DNA from: Planctomycetaceae bacterium
GTDB taxonomy: Bacteria; Planctomycetota; Planctomycetia; Pirellulales; Pirellulaceae
Length of the DNA: 64,000 nucleotides
Direction of reading: 5' to 3'
Assembly (NCBI GenBank): GCA_020638995.1
Contig: JACKHM010000004.1
Coordinates: 186,001 to 250,000, forward strand
The notes under the pieces were generated by a model, which was given only the letters and a program-made list of their open reading frames with translations, searched no databases and was not told where the DNA came from. The translations under genes were made by a program, and so were the position numbers. Below, one piece after another: positions 10,007-18,736 of this stretch (position 1 is its first letter; every line of letters starts with the position of its first letter).

Positions 10007-10073
10007 ACTGCGTTATGGCATTCTGCGCCGTGGATTCCGCGCCGTGGCATACTGCGCCGTGGCATACTGTGCT
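10007..10073 (+). repeat. 15-bp imperfect tandem repeat (about 4.5 units)
   Basis: Units of the type ACTGCGCCGTGGCAT occur head to tail at 10007-10021 (variant), 10022-10035 (14 bp), 10036-10050 and 10051-10065, then a partial unit. The last two full copies are nearly identical. They lie between the ABM gene and the vWA protein gene, about 160 bases upstream of the latter's start, and do not look like protein-coding repeats. Confidence 0.7.
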
Positions 10074-10231
10074 CGCGTCCGATTTCGTCCCTACCCGATC
10101 GCCCGTGACAACAACACCGACGGTGCGGTTGTTTGCCTCCGCAGAGCAGCGTAATTAGACTGCCGTTTGTGGACGATTCTGTCCGCGGTGAGGTATCAGT
10201 CGGCAAATTGCTCTGTAAGAGGGGAGTATGG

Positions 10232-12574
10232 ATGAACGCGCGGCAATTGCATCGAGCTATTAACTCGGCAGTCGTCTTCTTCACCATCGCATGTACGGGC
10301 TCGGGAATAGTCCGTGGCGCTGACCAAACAAGTCAGGTTGTTGTGCTGCTTGACGCAACCTCGACGATGGCTGCTCCCTGCGGCACAATGAGCCGGTTTG
10401 ATGTCGCCCGTTGGTGCCTGAGCGACATCCTCGACTTAACACCAAACGGAGTGTCTTTTTGTTTTGTTGTCGCTGGTAACGGCGGCCATGCGATCGAGTG
10501 TTTTGAGGCCATGTCCCCCGACGTACGGTGCGACATCCGGCGCAGAGTCATGCGCATCAGCCCAGGAGGGGCGAGTTCGTTGGCGAGTTGTTTTGCCGAC
10601 CCACGAATGGTACTCCCAGGGCGTCCTGATCAAAAGACGTTTGTCGTGATGATCACGGACGGACAAAGCGTCCCTGTCGGCTCGACAAGTGCCGCCGTAA
10701 CGCAATGGCAAAAGGCCTGTGGCCGGCCGGTTCAGTCCGTTGTTGTCGGTCCGTGTACCGAGATAACTCTCGTTGAGTCGCTGTCGCGATTTGCTGCATC
10801 TTGCGGAGCATCGTTTACTCAATGCTCGACCGCCCAGCGATTGCATCAGCCGCTAATTGAGGCTTTTCAAATTTGCCAAAGTGGTTGCGAATCGAGCGAC
10901 CCTAGACCACTTGCCCCCTGTGCTGCCAATCACTTGAAGCTGGTCGAGCTGCAAGAACGTCTGTCGAGAATCGAGCGTGACGCAGCGACGCGAATGCAAT
11001 TGCTATCGCAATTGAACTTCTATGTCGGCGCGACGAGCAGCGGAAACGGCCCATTGACGCAGGCGATCTTTGGCAAATTTGCTGAGCACGTTGAAGGGAA
11101 TCGTAATGGCATTGCTGCGAATCATGCGTCATTGAATGAAGTGAAGGAAGGAATTCGCAGGACAGCTCGGTTCATTGGTTACGATGCCAGTGCCGAGACC
11201 TTGCGCAGCGTTAACGATAGGATCCAAGCAGATACGACGATCATCAAGGAAACACTTCACAATAATGAGCAACTGGATCGAGCGACTGTTGAACGGTTGA
11301 ATGAGCTTCAAACTAAGATCGATGGGATCACCAATGGGCTGCCGTCCTCGATCGACGACAAGATCAAGGAAGTGACAGAGTCACTTTCGTCAACCAAGTG
11401 GGGAGCTTTGATTCTCGCGGGCCTCGCGGTGTTGTTCAGCGGAACGACGGCGGCAGGTGGCACTTGGGGGTTGAATCGCGTGTTTGGACTTGTTCAACGG
11501 CAGGATCGAGCGGCGACGCAAGTCGCCGAAGGAGTTGCTGGAGATTTATCGCGGCACGCGACAGATAACTCTGCACAATTCGCTCGACTCATGGAATCTC
11601 TCTCGGTATTGAATGACAGACTCGACGAACGTGTCCGCAGAACGACCGCAGAAGTGGCTACTGCTCAGACAGCCGAGCTGCGAGAAAAAATCTCGCATGA
11701 GCGCGAGGCGGTGGCAAACGCGATTGAGAAGAGCGAGGCCTCCTTACGGTTACTTCTGCAAACAAGTCTCGATACACAGCGGGACCGCCTGACAGCAGCA
11801 ATCAGAGATGGCGTAACGAGCACCCAAGCGGACATGCAACAAATCCACAAGACCATAGATGCGAACGGCCTAAGATCATCGGATTTACTCGCGAAAGTAG
11901 CTCGGCGGGTTGATAAGTGTGCCGCATCCATTGCGACTGCCGAATCGATTGGGCGTGATCGGGCGGGTGCGCTTAAGGAGCAAATGGATCTCGTGTCGAG
12001 CCGTAATCAAGAATGGAACGCCGCGACGGCACAGCAATTGGACTCGCTCCGACGTGCCTTACCTGGCGCGGAGACTGCACATCTGCAACGGTATTCATCT
12101 GATGCAAGTCGTAATGAAGAACTTTTTGCGCCGCTTCGGAACCAATTATCCGCTATCGAAGACGTACTGAAGAGTAACCAGTCGGGGCCAAAGGCCGAGT
12201 CGGATTTGGCGAGCGAACTCAGTCTTCTCCGTGCTGAGTTGGCCGCGAAAATGAAACGAATCGACAAGAGGATTCGCCGAATCCAAAAGTCCTCTTCTGC
12301 AGAAGCGGGTCCACTCGGCAAGCCACACATAGCTGCTACTAAAGTCCGCGATGTTCCAATCGATCCCGTGTCCGACTTGCTGCGCATCGATTCACTGTCG
12401 CGCGAACACGCGAATCGACTCTACGAACAAGGCATTGAAACCCTGACGCAGCTCGCAGATTTGGATGAAGCAACCATCGTCGCCATTTCACATGCGATTC
12501 CCTTTTTAGGGACCGTTGGGCTTCATAAATTACGGACGAAAGCTCGCGGGATCTTGGCGAACGATGTGAGTTAG
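10232..12574 (+). CDS. Membrane protein: vWA domain, coiled coils, one transmembrane helix, C-terminal HhH-like domain
   Basis: 780 residues. A signal peptide (SAVVFFTIACTGSGIVRG) is followed by a von Willebrand A domain whose MIDAS-like motif is DATSTM near residue 38, a variant of DxSxS. A Cys-containing linker and coiled coil (about 230-385) lead to one hydrophobic helix near 390-415 (GALILAGLAVLFSGTTAAGG). A second long coiled coil (about 420-690) follows, then a C-terminal 60-residue segment (LLRIDSLSREHANRLYEQGI, TLTQLADL) resembling helix-hairpin-helix/DUF4332 modules. This predicts vWA outside and HhH in the cytoplasm. I chose the ATG at 10232, behind a GAGGGGAG Shine-Dalgarno, over upstream in-frame codons. 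I know no named family with this architecture. Confidence 0.8.
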   Translation: MNARQLHRAINSAVVFFTIACTGSGIVRGADQTSQVVVLLDATSTMAAPCGTMSRFDVARWCLSDILDLTPNGVSFCFVVAGNGGHAIECFEAMSPDVRCDIRRRVMRISPGGASSLASCFADPRMVLPGRPDQKTFVVMITDGQSVPVGSTSAAVTQWQKACGRPVQSVVVGPCTEITLVESLSRFAASCGASFTQCSTAQRLHQPLIEAFQICQSGCESSDPRPLAPCAANHLKLVELQERLSRIERDAATRMQLLSQLNFYVGATSSGNGPLTQAIFGKFAEHVEGNRNGIAANHASLNEVKEGIRRTARFIGYDASAETLRSVNDRIQADTTIIKETLHNNEQLDRATVERLNELQTKIDGITNGLPSSIDDKIKEVTESLSSTKWGALILAGLAVLFSGTTAAGGTWGLNRVFGLVQRQDRAATQVAEGVAGDLSRHATDNSAQFARLMESLSVLNDRLDERVRRTTAEVATAQTAELREKISHEREAVANAIEKSEASLRLLLQTSLDTQRDRLTAAIRDGVTSTQADMQQIHKTIDANGLRSSDLLAKVARRVDKCAASIATAESIGRDRAGALKEQMDLVSSRNQEWNAATAQQLDSLRRALPGAETAHLQRYSSDASRNEELFAPLRNQLSAIEDVLKSNQSGPKAESDLASELSLLRAELAAKMKRIDKRIRRIQKSSSAEAGPLGKPHIAATKVRDVPIDPVSDLLRIDSLSREHANRLYEQGIETLTQLADLDEATIVAISHAIPFLGTVGLHKLRTKARGILANDVS

Positions 12575-12737
12575 ACCGCAGTGTTTGTATGCCGAAGGTC
12601 TCGGCTGAACACTCATTTCCCCATATGGCGGCGGCCAGAATTGATCGTTTAAGATTGTACGCATCGAAGTTGTCTGATACGTTAATGGGCTGGTTCGCAC
12701 AGCGTTTGCGATTTTGCTTCGTAAAGGGAAAAAGGCC

Positions 12738-14072
12738 ATGGATCAACCTCGTTCAGGTAGCAGTCGCTTGCTGCACGTCGGCTCTCGGAGGTGGTTTTTG
12801 CAAGCTGGGTTTGCCGGAATTGGTGGGTTAAGCTTTCCGCAACTTTTGAAGTTGCAGGCGGCCAACGGCCAGCCAAACGCCGCGAAGAAATCTGTCATCT
12901 TGTTTTGGCTATCGGGTGGACCGAGTCATCTGGATATGTGGGATCCGAAGCCGAATGCCCCGCAAGAGATTCGCAGCCCCTTCGGCACCATTGCAACACG
13001 TTTGCCCGGCGTTAACTTCACGGAGCATCTCCCGCTGCAAGCCTCGATCGCAGACAAGCTTTCGATCATTCGCTCGGTTGATTGCAGCGCGAGTAATCAT
13101 ACGCCTATCACCATGCAGGCCGGTAATCCTTTGGCACGGCGCACCAATGATGGTCGAGACGGAGCGGGCTATCCGTCGATGGGCTCCGTCACCGCAAAGT
13201 TTCGCGGCGCAAACGATCCCGACATGCCGGCATTTGTAGGGCTGGCCGATTCGTGGATATCGGACGTCTGGGAGTCGGGCGACATGGGGAGCCAGTTCGC
13301 CCCGGTAAAGGGTAACGAATTGGCAGGCAAGTTTGCGCTACCCAGCGGCCTAAGCGTGCCACAGTTAACCAATCGCGATCAGTTGCGTCGTGAGATTGAC
13401 CGCTTCGGTCGCGATCTAGAGCGTGACCGAACGCTGGAACGAGTCGACCGCTACACGCGGCAAGCCTACGAGATGGTAATATCCGGCAAGGTGCAGAAGG
13501 CGTTTAATGTCAATGAGGAATCTGAGGCCACTAAGAAAGCCTACGGGAACGAGAGTATTGGCCAAAAGGCATTGTTGGCCCGGCGATTGGTTGAAGGTGG
13601 CGTGAGTTTCGTTTTGGTTAGTGGCGCGTGGGGCTACTTCGACCATCATGGTGACAGTGTTCGTTGGGGTGGAATCGAAAGAGGACTTAAGCCGCTGTTG
13701 CCCCGAGTTGATCGAGCATTGTTTGCGCTCGTGAATGACTTGGAACAGCGCGGTCTGCTCGACGATACCTTAGTAATAATGATGGGTGAATTCGGGCGTT
13801 CACCAGTGATCAACAAAGACTACGGTCGCGATCACTGGACTAATGTGATGTCGATGGTAATGGCAGGCGGCGGGCTGAATCACGGGCAAGTTGTTGGCTC
13901 GACGGATTCACGTGGCGGTGCCGTTGCGAGTGGCGTAGTACGACCGCAAGACCTGGCAGCAACGACATTTCAGCATCTGGGCATCGACTTAAGCGCCCAC
14001 TGGTTGAACTCTCGAGGGCGACCGATTCCAATCGTGACGGAAGGTGGTCGACCGATACCCGAGCTATCCTGA
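12738..14072 (+). CDS. DUF1501 family protein (Tat-exported, sulfatase-fold)
   Basis: 444 residues. The N-terminus has a twin-arginine signal (SRRWFLQAGFAGIGG). The body carries typical DUF1501 landmarks: FWLSGGPSHLDMWDPKP, NHTPITMQAGNP, an LVSGAWGYFDHHGD-type motif, and MMGEFGRSPVINKDYGRDHW. DUF1501 proteins belong to the alkaline-phosphatase/sulfatase superfamily, are abundant in planctomycetes, and are usually encoded beside DUF1549/DUF1553 cytochrome-type proteins; no such partner is adjacent here. Substrate unknown. The ATG at 12738 follows AAAAAGG. Confidence 0.88.
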   Translation: MDQPRSGSSRLLHVGSRRWFLQAGFAGIGGLSFPQLLKLQAANGQPNAAKKSVILFWLSGGPSHLDMWDPKPNAPQEIRSPFGTIATRLPGVNFTEHLPLQASIADKLSIIRSVDCSASNHTPITMQAGNPLARRTNDGRDGAGYPSMGSVTAKFRGANDPDMPAFVGLADSWISDVWESGDMGSQFAPVKGNELAGKFALPSGLSVPQLTNRDQLRREIDRFGRDLERDRTLERVDRYTRQAYEMVISGKVQKAFNVNEESEATKKAYGNESIGQKALLARRLVEGGVSFVLVSGAWGYFDHHGDSVRWGGIERGLKPLLPRVDRALFALVNDLEQRGLLDDTLVIMMGEFGRSPVINKDYGRDHWTNVMSMVMAGGGLNHGQVVGSTDSRGGAVASGVVRPQDLAATTFQHLGIDLSAHWLNSRGRPIPIVTEGGRPIPELS

Positions 14073-14085
14073 ATCTCGTTGCAAA

Positions 14086-15348
14086 CTAGTCATCAATCGG
14101 TCGATTCTCTGCCCAAACCTGAACGAGTTCGATCAGTACCTCTGTGGCTTGTATCATCTCGCCCAGGCACGCCCACTCGAGCGGCGAATGGGGATTGTGT
14201 TGTCCGGTCGAGAGATTTGGTGTCGGTAGGCCTCGCTCGGTAAGTTGAGACCCATCGGTGCCGCCGCGAACAATGGTCAGATGTGCTTCGCGTCCAAGAC
14301 GCTCGTGAGCGACTTGGGCAAACCGCACAGCGCGAGGTTCGTGGATCAAACCTTCTCGCATGTTTCGGTACTGTCGGCGTGTTTCGACCGAGACGGTTGT
14401 TCCAGGATACTTCGCCTCGACCCGAACGCCGATATCTCGCAGCAGCTTCGCGTAATCGGCCAAAGCTTCGGTTTCAAAGTCCCGCAAGATAATCTTCAGT
14501 GTCACCTTAGCGACGCCGCCTTCGATTTGGTAGGGATGTATAAAGCCCTCTCGCCCATCGGTGGTTTCCGGCGCAAGGGTATGGCGAGGCAACTCGTCGA
14601 CAAAGGCTGCCGCGGCCCGAATTGCATTCACCATTTTATCTTTTGCGATCGAAGGATGAATGTTTATGCCGTTAACTGTGACAATTGCGAGATCCGCCGA
14701 GAATGTTTCGTAGTCGATGTCGCCAGCTCCACCACCATCCAGCGTGTAGCAGGCGGTTGCAGCGAGCTCTTCAATGTCCACGTGATCGATACCGTGACCG
14801 ATTTCCTCATCGCAGGTAAAGAGCAATCGGATGGGGCCGTGTGAAATGCTCTCGTTCTCCAATAGCGATTCAGCCATTTCCATGATCACGGCCAAACCCG
14901 CTTTGTCGTCACCGCCCAACAATGTTGTGCCGTCCGTCGTAATCAAAGTACATCCGTGCAGATCGTTCAGTTCAGGGTTTTCAGAGACACGGATAATCTT
15001 GCTTGCGTCGCCAGGCAGTGCAATATCGCCACCGGAGTAGTTGTCGATGACCTGAGCCTTGACATCTGCTCCCGTGGTTTCCGGCGAGGTGTCCAGATGT
15101 GCGTTGAACGCCACGACGGGTGCAGCGTCAATCCCGCGCGCGGGAAGGGTCGCAATCACGATTCCATGTTCGCTGTGAGTGACTTCGCTCAATCCCATCG
15201 CCCTCAATTCGTCCACTAACATCGACCCCAGCTGTAATTGTCCGGGGCTGCTTGGATAGCACGCCGCCCCCTCGATCGCCGTGGTATCAACTCGTACGTA
15301 GTGCAAGAATCGTCTGAGCAAACGCTCGCGATTAACCATAGTGTGCAT
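14086..15348 (-). CDS. pepT: Peptidase T (tripeptide aminopeptidase)
   Basis: 420 residues, close to PepT of enteric bacteria. The M20 metallopeptidase motifs are present: NAHLDTSPE (first zinc His plus Asp), GGDDKAGLAVIMEM (bridging Asp), TCDEEIGHG (catalytic Glu-Glu pair), an RGGTDGSQL segment and the C-terminal TGQHNPHSPLEW with a zinc-binding His. The enzyme releases N-terminal residues from tripeptides in the cytoplasm. It is convergent with the upstream DUF1501 gene and divergent from the lipoate ligase-like gene. Confidence 0.95.
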   Translation of the reverse strand: MHTMVNRERLLRRFLHYVRVDTTAIEGAACYPSSPGQLQLGSMLVDELRAMGLSEVTHSEHGIVIATLPARGIDAAPVVAFNAHLDTSPETTGADVKAQVIDNYSGGDIALPGDASKIIRVSENPELNDLHGCTLITTDGTTLLGGDDKAGLAVIMEMAESLLENESISHGPIRLLFTCDEEIGHGIDHVDIEELAATACYTLDGGGAGDIDYETFSADLAIVTVNGINIHPSIAKDKMVNAIRAAAAFVDELPRHTLAPETTDGREGFIHPYQIEGGVAKVTLKIILRDFETEALADYAKLLRDIGVRVEAKYPGTTVSVETRRQYRNMREGLIHEPRAVRFAQVAHERLGREAHLTIVRGGTDGSQLTERGLPTPNLSTGQHNPHSPLEWACLGEMIQATEVLIELVQVWAENRPIDD

Positions 15349-15429
15349 CCTTACTTTGACCGACTCGCAGATCTGCGTACGAACCTTACAATACAGACAC
15401 GTGTTTCACAACGAGAGATCGCTGACCGA

Positions 15430-16149
15430 ATGAAACTGTTGGACCTCACTCTTGACTCGCTTCCTGAGAATCTTGCTCTGGACGAAGCGTTGCTGGAAGA
15501 AGCGGAAGCTGGACGCAATGACGACGATGTATTGAGACTCTGGGAGTCACAGGAAACGGCGGTGATCATTGGTCGATCGTCACGGATCGAGGATGAGGTA
15601 AACCTATCCAACTGCGAGCACGATAACGTCTCGGTATTGCGGCGGTGCAGTGGCGGCACTTCGGTCGTGATCGGTCGTGGGTGTTTGATGTATGCCGTGG
15701 TGCTAAGCTACGAGCGCAATCCGGCACTGCGGATGGTCGATGTGGCTCACAGATACGTCCTCGGCAACGTCGCAATGGCCGTTAACGGATTTATTCCGAA
15801 TGCGACCTTACGCGGTACCAGCGATCTGACTTTGGGCGATCGTAAATTCTCCGGTAACAGCCTACGTTGTAAGCGCGATCATCTGCTCTACCACGGCACA
15901 TTGCTCTGTGATTTTGCTCTGGCGTCGATCGGACGTTATTTGAAGACACCGCCGAGGCAGCCTGACTATCGTCGGGAGCGCGACCATCTGGAATTCGTTA
16001 CCAATTTGGGCGTGAGTCGCGAGGAACTTCGGAACGCGTTACGAAGTCAGTGGCGAGCGGATGAAGCTCTGGACAGATGGCCGGAGTTGACAACCAATAC
16101 ATTGGTCGCGCAGCGATATCGGCAATCAGCCTGGCACCACCGCCTATAG
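15430..16149 (+). CDS. Lipoate-protein ligase A-like protein (BPL/LplA superfamily)
   Basis: 239 residues covering one BPL_LplA_LipB catalytic domain: ENLALDEALLE at the start, VIIGRSS, the RRCSGGTSVV loop, LRGTSDLTLGDRKFSGNSLR with the expected lipoyl-AMP-binding Lys, and LLYHGTLLCDF. The C-terminal accessory domain of E. coli LplA is absent, as in many bacterial LplA/LipM-type proteins. It should attach or transfer lipoyl or octanoyl groups to E2/GcvH proteins; which of the two cannot be told. The ATG at 15430 gives a standard start; the frame runs open upstream into the antisense of pepT. Confidence 0.82.
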   Translation: MKLLDLTLDSLPENLALDEALLEEAEAGRNDDDVLRLWESQETAVIIGRSSRIEDEVNLSNCEHDNVSVLRRCSGGTSVVIGRGCLMYAVVLSYERNPALRMVDVAHRYVLGNVAMAVNGFIPNATLRGTSDLTLGDRKFSGNSLRCKRDHLLYHGTLLCDFALASIGRYLKTPPRQPDYRRERDHLEFVTNLGVSREELRNALRSQWRADEALDRWPELTTNTLVAQRYRQSAWHHRL

Positions 16150-16159
16150 CGCAAAAAAC

Positions 16160-16190
16160 GAGCCTTCGACCGGGGCAAGATCGAAGGCTC
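16160..16190 (-). terminator. Rho-independent terminator oriented for a minus-strand transcript
   Basis: The 10-bp perfect inverted repeat GAGCCTTCGA (16160-16169) / TCGAAGGCTC (16181-16190) encloses an 11-nt loop. A run of six A lies directly to its left on the plus strand, so the U-tract follows the stem only when read on the minus strand. It could also help stop the lplA-like transcript, but the polarity points to an unannotated leftward transcript. Confidence 0.7.
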
Positions 16191-16440
16191 TTGGGGTGTG
16201 GTTACCAGTTTGGGGCAAAGAGTCTGGTAACCAACATCGACGCGTCGGCTCGATATCCTACCGCATCAAGCTTACTGTGCAATCCAACCAAATGGGTGGT
16301 CGGAAGTTTTCTCGAACGGGTCGGAATTCCCTGACTCGCGAGTTAGACGGTTGGCAACCGTTCACGCCAATACCCCGTAACAGCCGATCCCACGAGCTGC
16401 TTCACCGTTCGCGCGGTGTTGTCAGATGTGGACGAGTATG
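16191..16440 (-). ncRNA. Candidate structured minus-strand RNA (no ORF)
   Basis: This gene-free stretch is unusually rich in symmetric elements: GGTTACCAG/CTGGTAACC (16200-16208 and 16224-16232), the palindrome CGACGCGTCG (16238-16247), the palindrome ACTCGCGAGT (16334-16343) and ACGGTT-GGC-AACCGT (16347-16361). Read on the minus strand the series ends in the terminator at 16160-16190. That is what a small RNA gene looks like, but I recognise no known family, and random inverted repeats cannot be excluded. Confidence 0.35.
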
Positions 16441-16922
16441 ACGAATACTGCGTGGCGTCGTTGCGTCATCACTTAGACTGAGCCTTCCGAGTTGATGCGA
16501 TTTCGAGTGGAGCGTATCCCTTACAATTCACCGTAACGATGAGCGAGTTGACCGAGTGTCTTCGACAGGCCGGTGTTCGATCGACCTTCGTTAGGCGAGT
16601 ACTGCCAGATGCAACGGCTTCGGTCGAATCGCTAATGGTTGTAGATCTGCGGCGAGTGTGTGTTAGCTTCGATCGGGTGAGCTGCCAGTGAGAGTCACGA
16701 AGTTTGACCTCGATGGTCGATGATACGATCAAAGACTGCGATCGTTGCCGTCAGAAGCACTGCCGTCGATGATAGACTCGACAGCAATTCACCTTGACGG
16801 AGCTCGGGTAAATGTGTTCAATGCGCGAACTTGGGTGAGTCAAAGCAGGTGGCCGACAGCGGTCAAATGAATAAGCCTGACCGCTGTGTCCTCTTGATTC
16901 ACCTTTAGCATTTATGGATGGA
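16441..16922. other. Gene-free spacer
   Basis: About 480 bases with no convincing ORF. A minus-strand frame at 16469-16732 has unremarkable composition and no recognisable protein. The stretch should hold the promoter for the H1-like gene and, if real, that of the leftward RNA. Confidence 0.4.
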
Positions 16923-16946
16923 CGTAAAGTGGTGGTCCACTTTACG
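16923..16946 (+). promoter_or_regulatory. 10-bp perfect hairpin upstream of the histone H1-like gene
   Basis: CGTAAAGTGG-TGGT-CCACTTTACG forms a perfect 10-bp stem with a 4-nt loop about 80 bases before the start codon. A second stem, GTCGGGTG (16968-16975) with CGCCCGAC (17004-17011), ends just before the AGGAG ribosome-binding site at 17015-17019. Together they could form an operator or a structured leader controlling expression. Confidence 0.5.
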
Positions 16947-17027
16947 AGAGATACGGAGTTGCTCCTTGTCGGGTGCCAGGGAGTGACGAGTCAAGGAAAC
17001 AGACGCCCGACATCAGGAGCCAATTGA

Positions 17028-17297
17028 ATGGCAACCAAGCAAACTGCAACGAAGACGTCCGCCCCTAAGGCAACTGCGACTCGCTCGCCAAAGAAGCGCA
17101 CAGCGACGACCAAGGCCGCTGCCAAATCGGCAACGCCGAAGACGACGGCTGCCAAGGCGACCGCAAAGCAGTCGCCAAAGAAGAAGGGTGCTGTAGCAAA
17201 GGCTAAGCCTGCTGCGAAGCCAGCGGCCAAGCGTTCGCCAAAAGCCAAGGCGACCGCTGCGAAGCCCGCCACCAAGGCAACTGCTTCGAAGAAGTAG
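17028..17297 (+). CDS. Histone H1-like Lys/Ala-rich DNA-binding protein
   Basis: 89 residues, almost entirely Lys, Ala, Thr, Pro and Arg. It contains repeated basic blocks of the SPKK type (RSPKKRTA, QSPKKKGA, KRSPKAKA) separated by Ala/Thr-Lys-rich linkers (KATAKP-like). This resembles the C-terminal tail of eukaryotic histone H1 and the bacterial HC1/AlgP-type proteins. It has no globular domain and is expected to bind DNA non-specifically and compact the nucleoid. AGGAG precedes the ATG, and a strong hairpin follows the gene, so it is probably a single, highly expressed unit. Confidence 0.85.
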   Translation: MATKQTATKTSAPKATATRSPKKRTATTKAAAKSATPKTTAAKATAKQSPKKKGAVAKAKPAAKPAAKRSPKAKATAAKPATKATASKK

Positions 17298-17320
17298 TCG
17301 CTCGCCGAGAACTGTACTAG

Positions 17321-17355
17321 GGCCGACGCAACCTTAATCCGTGGATGCGTCGGCC
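17321..17355 (+). terminator. Terminator hairpin after the H1-like gene
   Basis: GGCCGACGCA (17321-17330) pairs perfectly with TGCGTCGGCC (17346-17355), followed by TAGTTTATG, a weak T-rich tail. It lies 24 bases after the stop codon of the H1-like gene. Confidence 0.7.
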
Positions 17356-17470
17356 TAGTTTATGCGCCGTTTGCCGATGTTCACTCTTCACGGCGTTGAC
17401 GAAACTTACGGCTACAGCTAAGGTTACGGCACAGTTTACGCTGTCGAACCATCTACATGCACGGACGATC

Positions 17471-18724
17471 ATGCCAAACAAGGCCGAGGCCAAACCAGAA
17501 CGCTTTGAAGATATGGACTTGTCTAGCCAGATGCTCAAAGCTCTGCGTCAGGCCAACTACGAAGCTCCCACGCCGGTGCAAGCTGGCGTCATCCCTGCGG
17601 CTTTAGACGGTGTTGATGTGATCGGCCAGGCTCGTACGGGCACCGGCAAAACCGCCTCCTTTGTCATTCCGATACTTGAAGACCTTCTTCCCAAGCGGGA
17701 AGCTCCCGATACGCAGGCACTGATCCTTGTACCCACTCGCGAGTTAGCGGTGCAAGTTCGTGATGAAGTCGTCAAGTTATCGGCTACAAGGAGGATCAAT
17801 TGTGTCGCTCTCTACGGCGGGAAGCCGATTCGAGGGCAGATCGAGAAACTAAAAGAAGGTGCCCAGGTCGTGGTCGGGACGCCGGGTCGAGTGCTTGATC
17901 ATATTGCTCGTGGAACACTCAAGCTGCGTGACATATGGTGCGTCGTACTCGACGAGGCAGATCGTATGCTGGATATTGGCTTCCGCCCGGATATCGAACG
18001 AATTCTCCGCAAGTGTCCGGAAGATCGCCAAACTTTGCTGTTGAGCGCGACCGTACCTCCCGCCATTCTCCGGCTCGCCCAGCGTTACATGTACGAGCCA
18101 GTGACGCTTGACTTCTCTTCTGGTGATATTGCTGTCGAGACGATCGAACAGTTCTATTTTACCGTTGATCAGGACCGGAAGTTCGATCTGCTAGTGCGTT
18201 TGCTCGAAAGAGAGAATCCGAGGCAAGCGATCGTTTTCTGTCGTACCAAACGAGGTGTCGACCGATTGATGCGCAAACTGTCGAAGCACGACAAGGAAGT
18301 CGGTTGCATTCACGGCGATTTGGCTCAAGGTGCTCGAGACCGCGTCATGCGCAGCTTCCGGGACGGCAAATTGCGGGTGCTTGTTGCCACCGACGTCGTT
18401 GGGCGCGGCATCGACGTCTCGACGGTTTCGCACATCATCAACTTCGATCTTCCCGCGTTTTGCGATGATTATGTCCATCGCGTTGGTCGGACAGGTCGAA
18501 TGGGACGCGAAGGAGTTGCATTTAGCTTCGTGTGCTCGGACGAAGGGCCTCAGCTCACGCGTATCGAAGAACGAATCAATATGTTGCTTACCCGGGATGA
18601 GATCGAAGGCTTCAAAGGTTCCGCGCCGGTGATCGAGGAGGCTGCGACTCCCAAAGAAAAGGCTCCGCCACCCCCATCGTCTGCGCTGAAGCGCCGACCG
18701 AAGCGATACAAACGCGGCTTGTAA
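17471..18724 (+). CDS. DEAD-box ATP-dependent RNA helicase (RhlE/DeaD type)
   Basis: 417 residues. All helicase motifs are visible: the Q motif (FEDMDLSSQMLKALRQ...PTPVQ), motif I ARTGTGKTASF near residue 53, Ia PTRELAVQV, motif II LDEADRML near 159 (DEAD), motif III SATV near 190, motif V ATDVVGRGIDV and motif VI HRVGRTGRMGRE near 336. A short basic C-terminal tail (RRPKRYKRGL) probably aids RNA binding. It unwinds structured RNA in ribosome assembly or mRNA turnover. The ATG at 17471 fits the family start. Convergent with the AsmA-like gene downstream. Confidence 0.93.
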   Translation: MPNKAEAKPERFEDMDLSSQMLKALRQANYEAPTPVQAGVIPAALDGVDVIGQARTGTGKTASFVIPILEDLLPKREAPDTQALILVPTRELAVQVRDEVVKLSATRRINCVALYGGKPIRGQIEKLKEGAQVVVGTPGRVLDHIARGTLKLRDIWCVVLDEADRMLDIGFRPDIERILRKCPEDRQTLLLSATVPPAILRLAQRYMYEPVTLDFSSGDIAVETIEQFYFTVDQDRKFDLLVRLLERENPRQAIVFCRTKRGVDRLMRKLSKHDKEVGCIHGDLAQGARDRVMRSFRDGKLRVLVATDVVGRGIDVSTVSHIINFDLPAFCDDYVHRVGRTGRMGREGVAFSFVCSDEGPQLTRIEERINMLLTRDEIEGFKGSAPVIEEAATPKEKAPPPPSSALKRRPKRYKRGL

Positions 18725-18736
18725 GTCTGCTTGTTC

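Noticed and set aside
10007..10073. CRISPR-like array
   Set aside because: Units are 15 bp, directly adjacent without spacers, and no cas genes are near.
16469..16732. 87-residue minus-strand ORF before the H1-like gene
   Set aside because: No domain, no ribosome-binding site, random-looking Ser/Thr/Arg composition.
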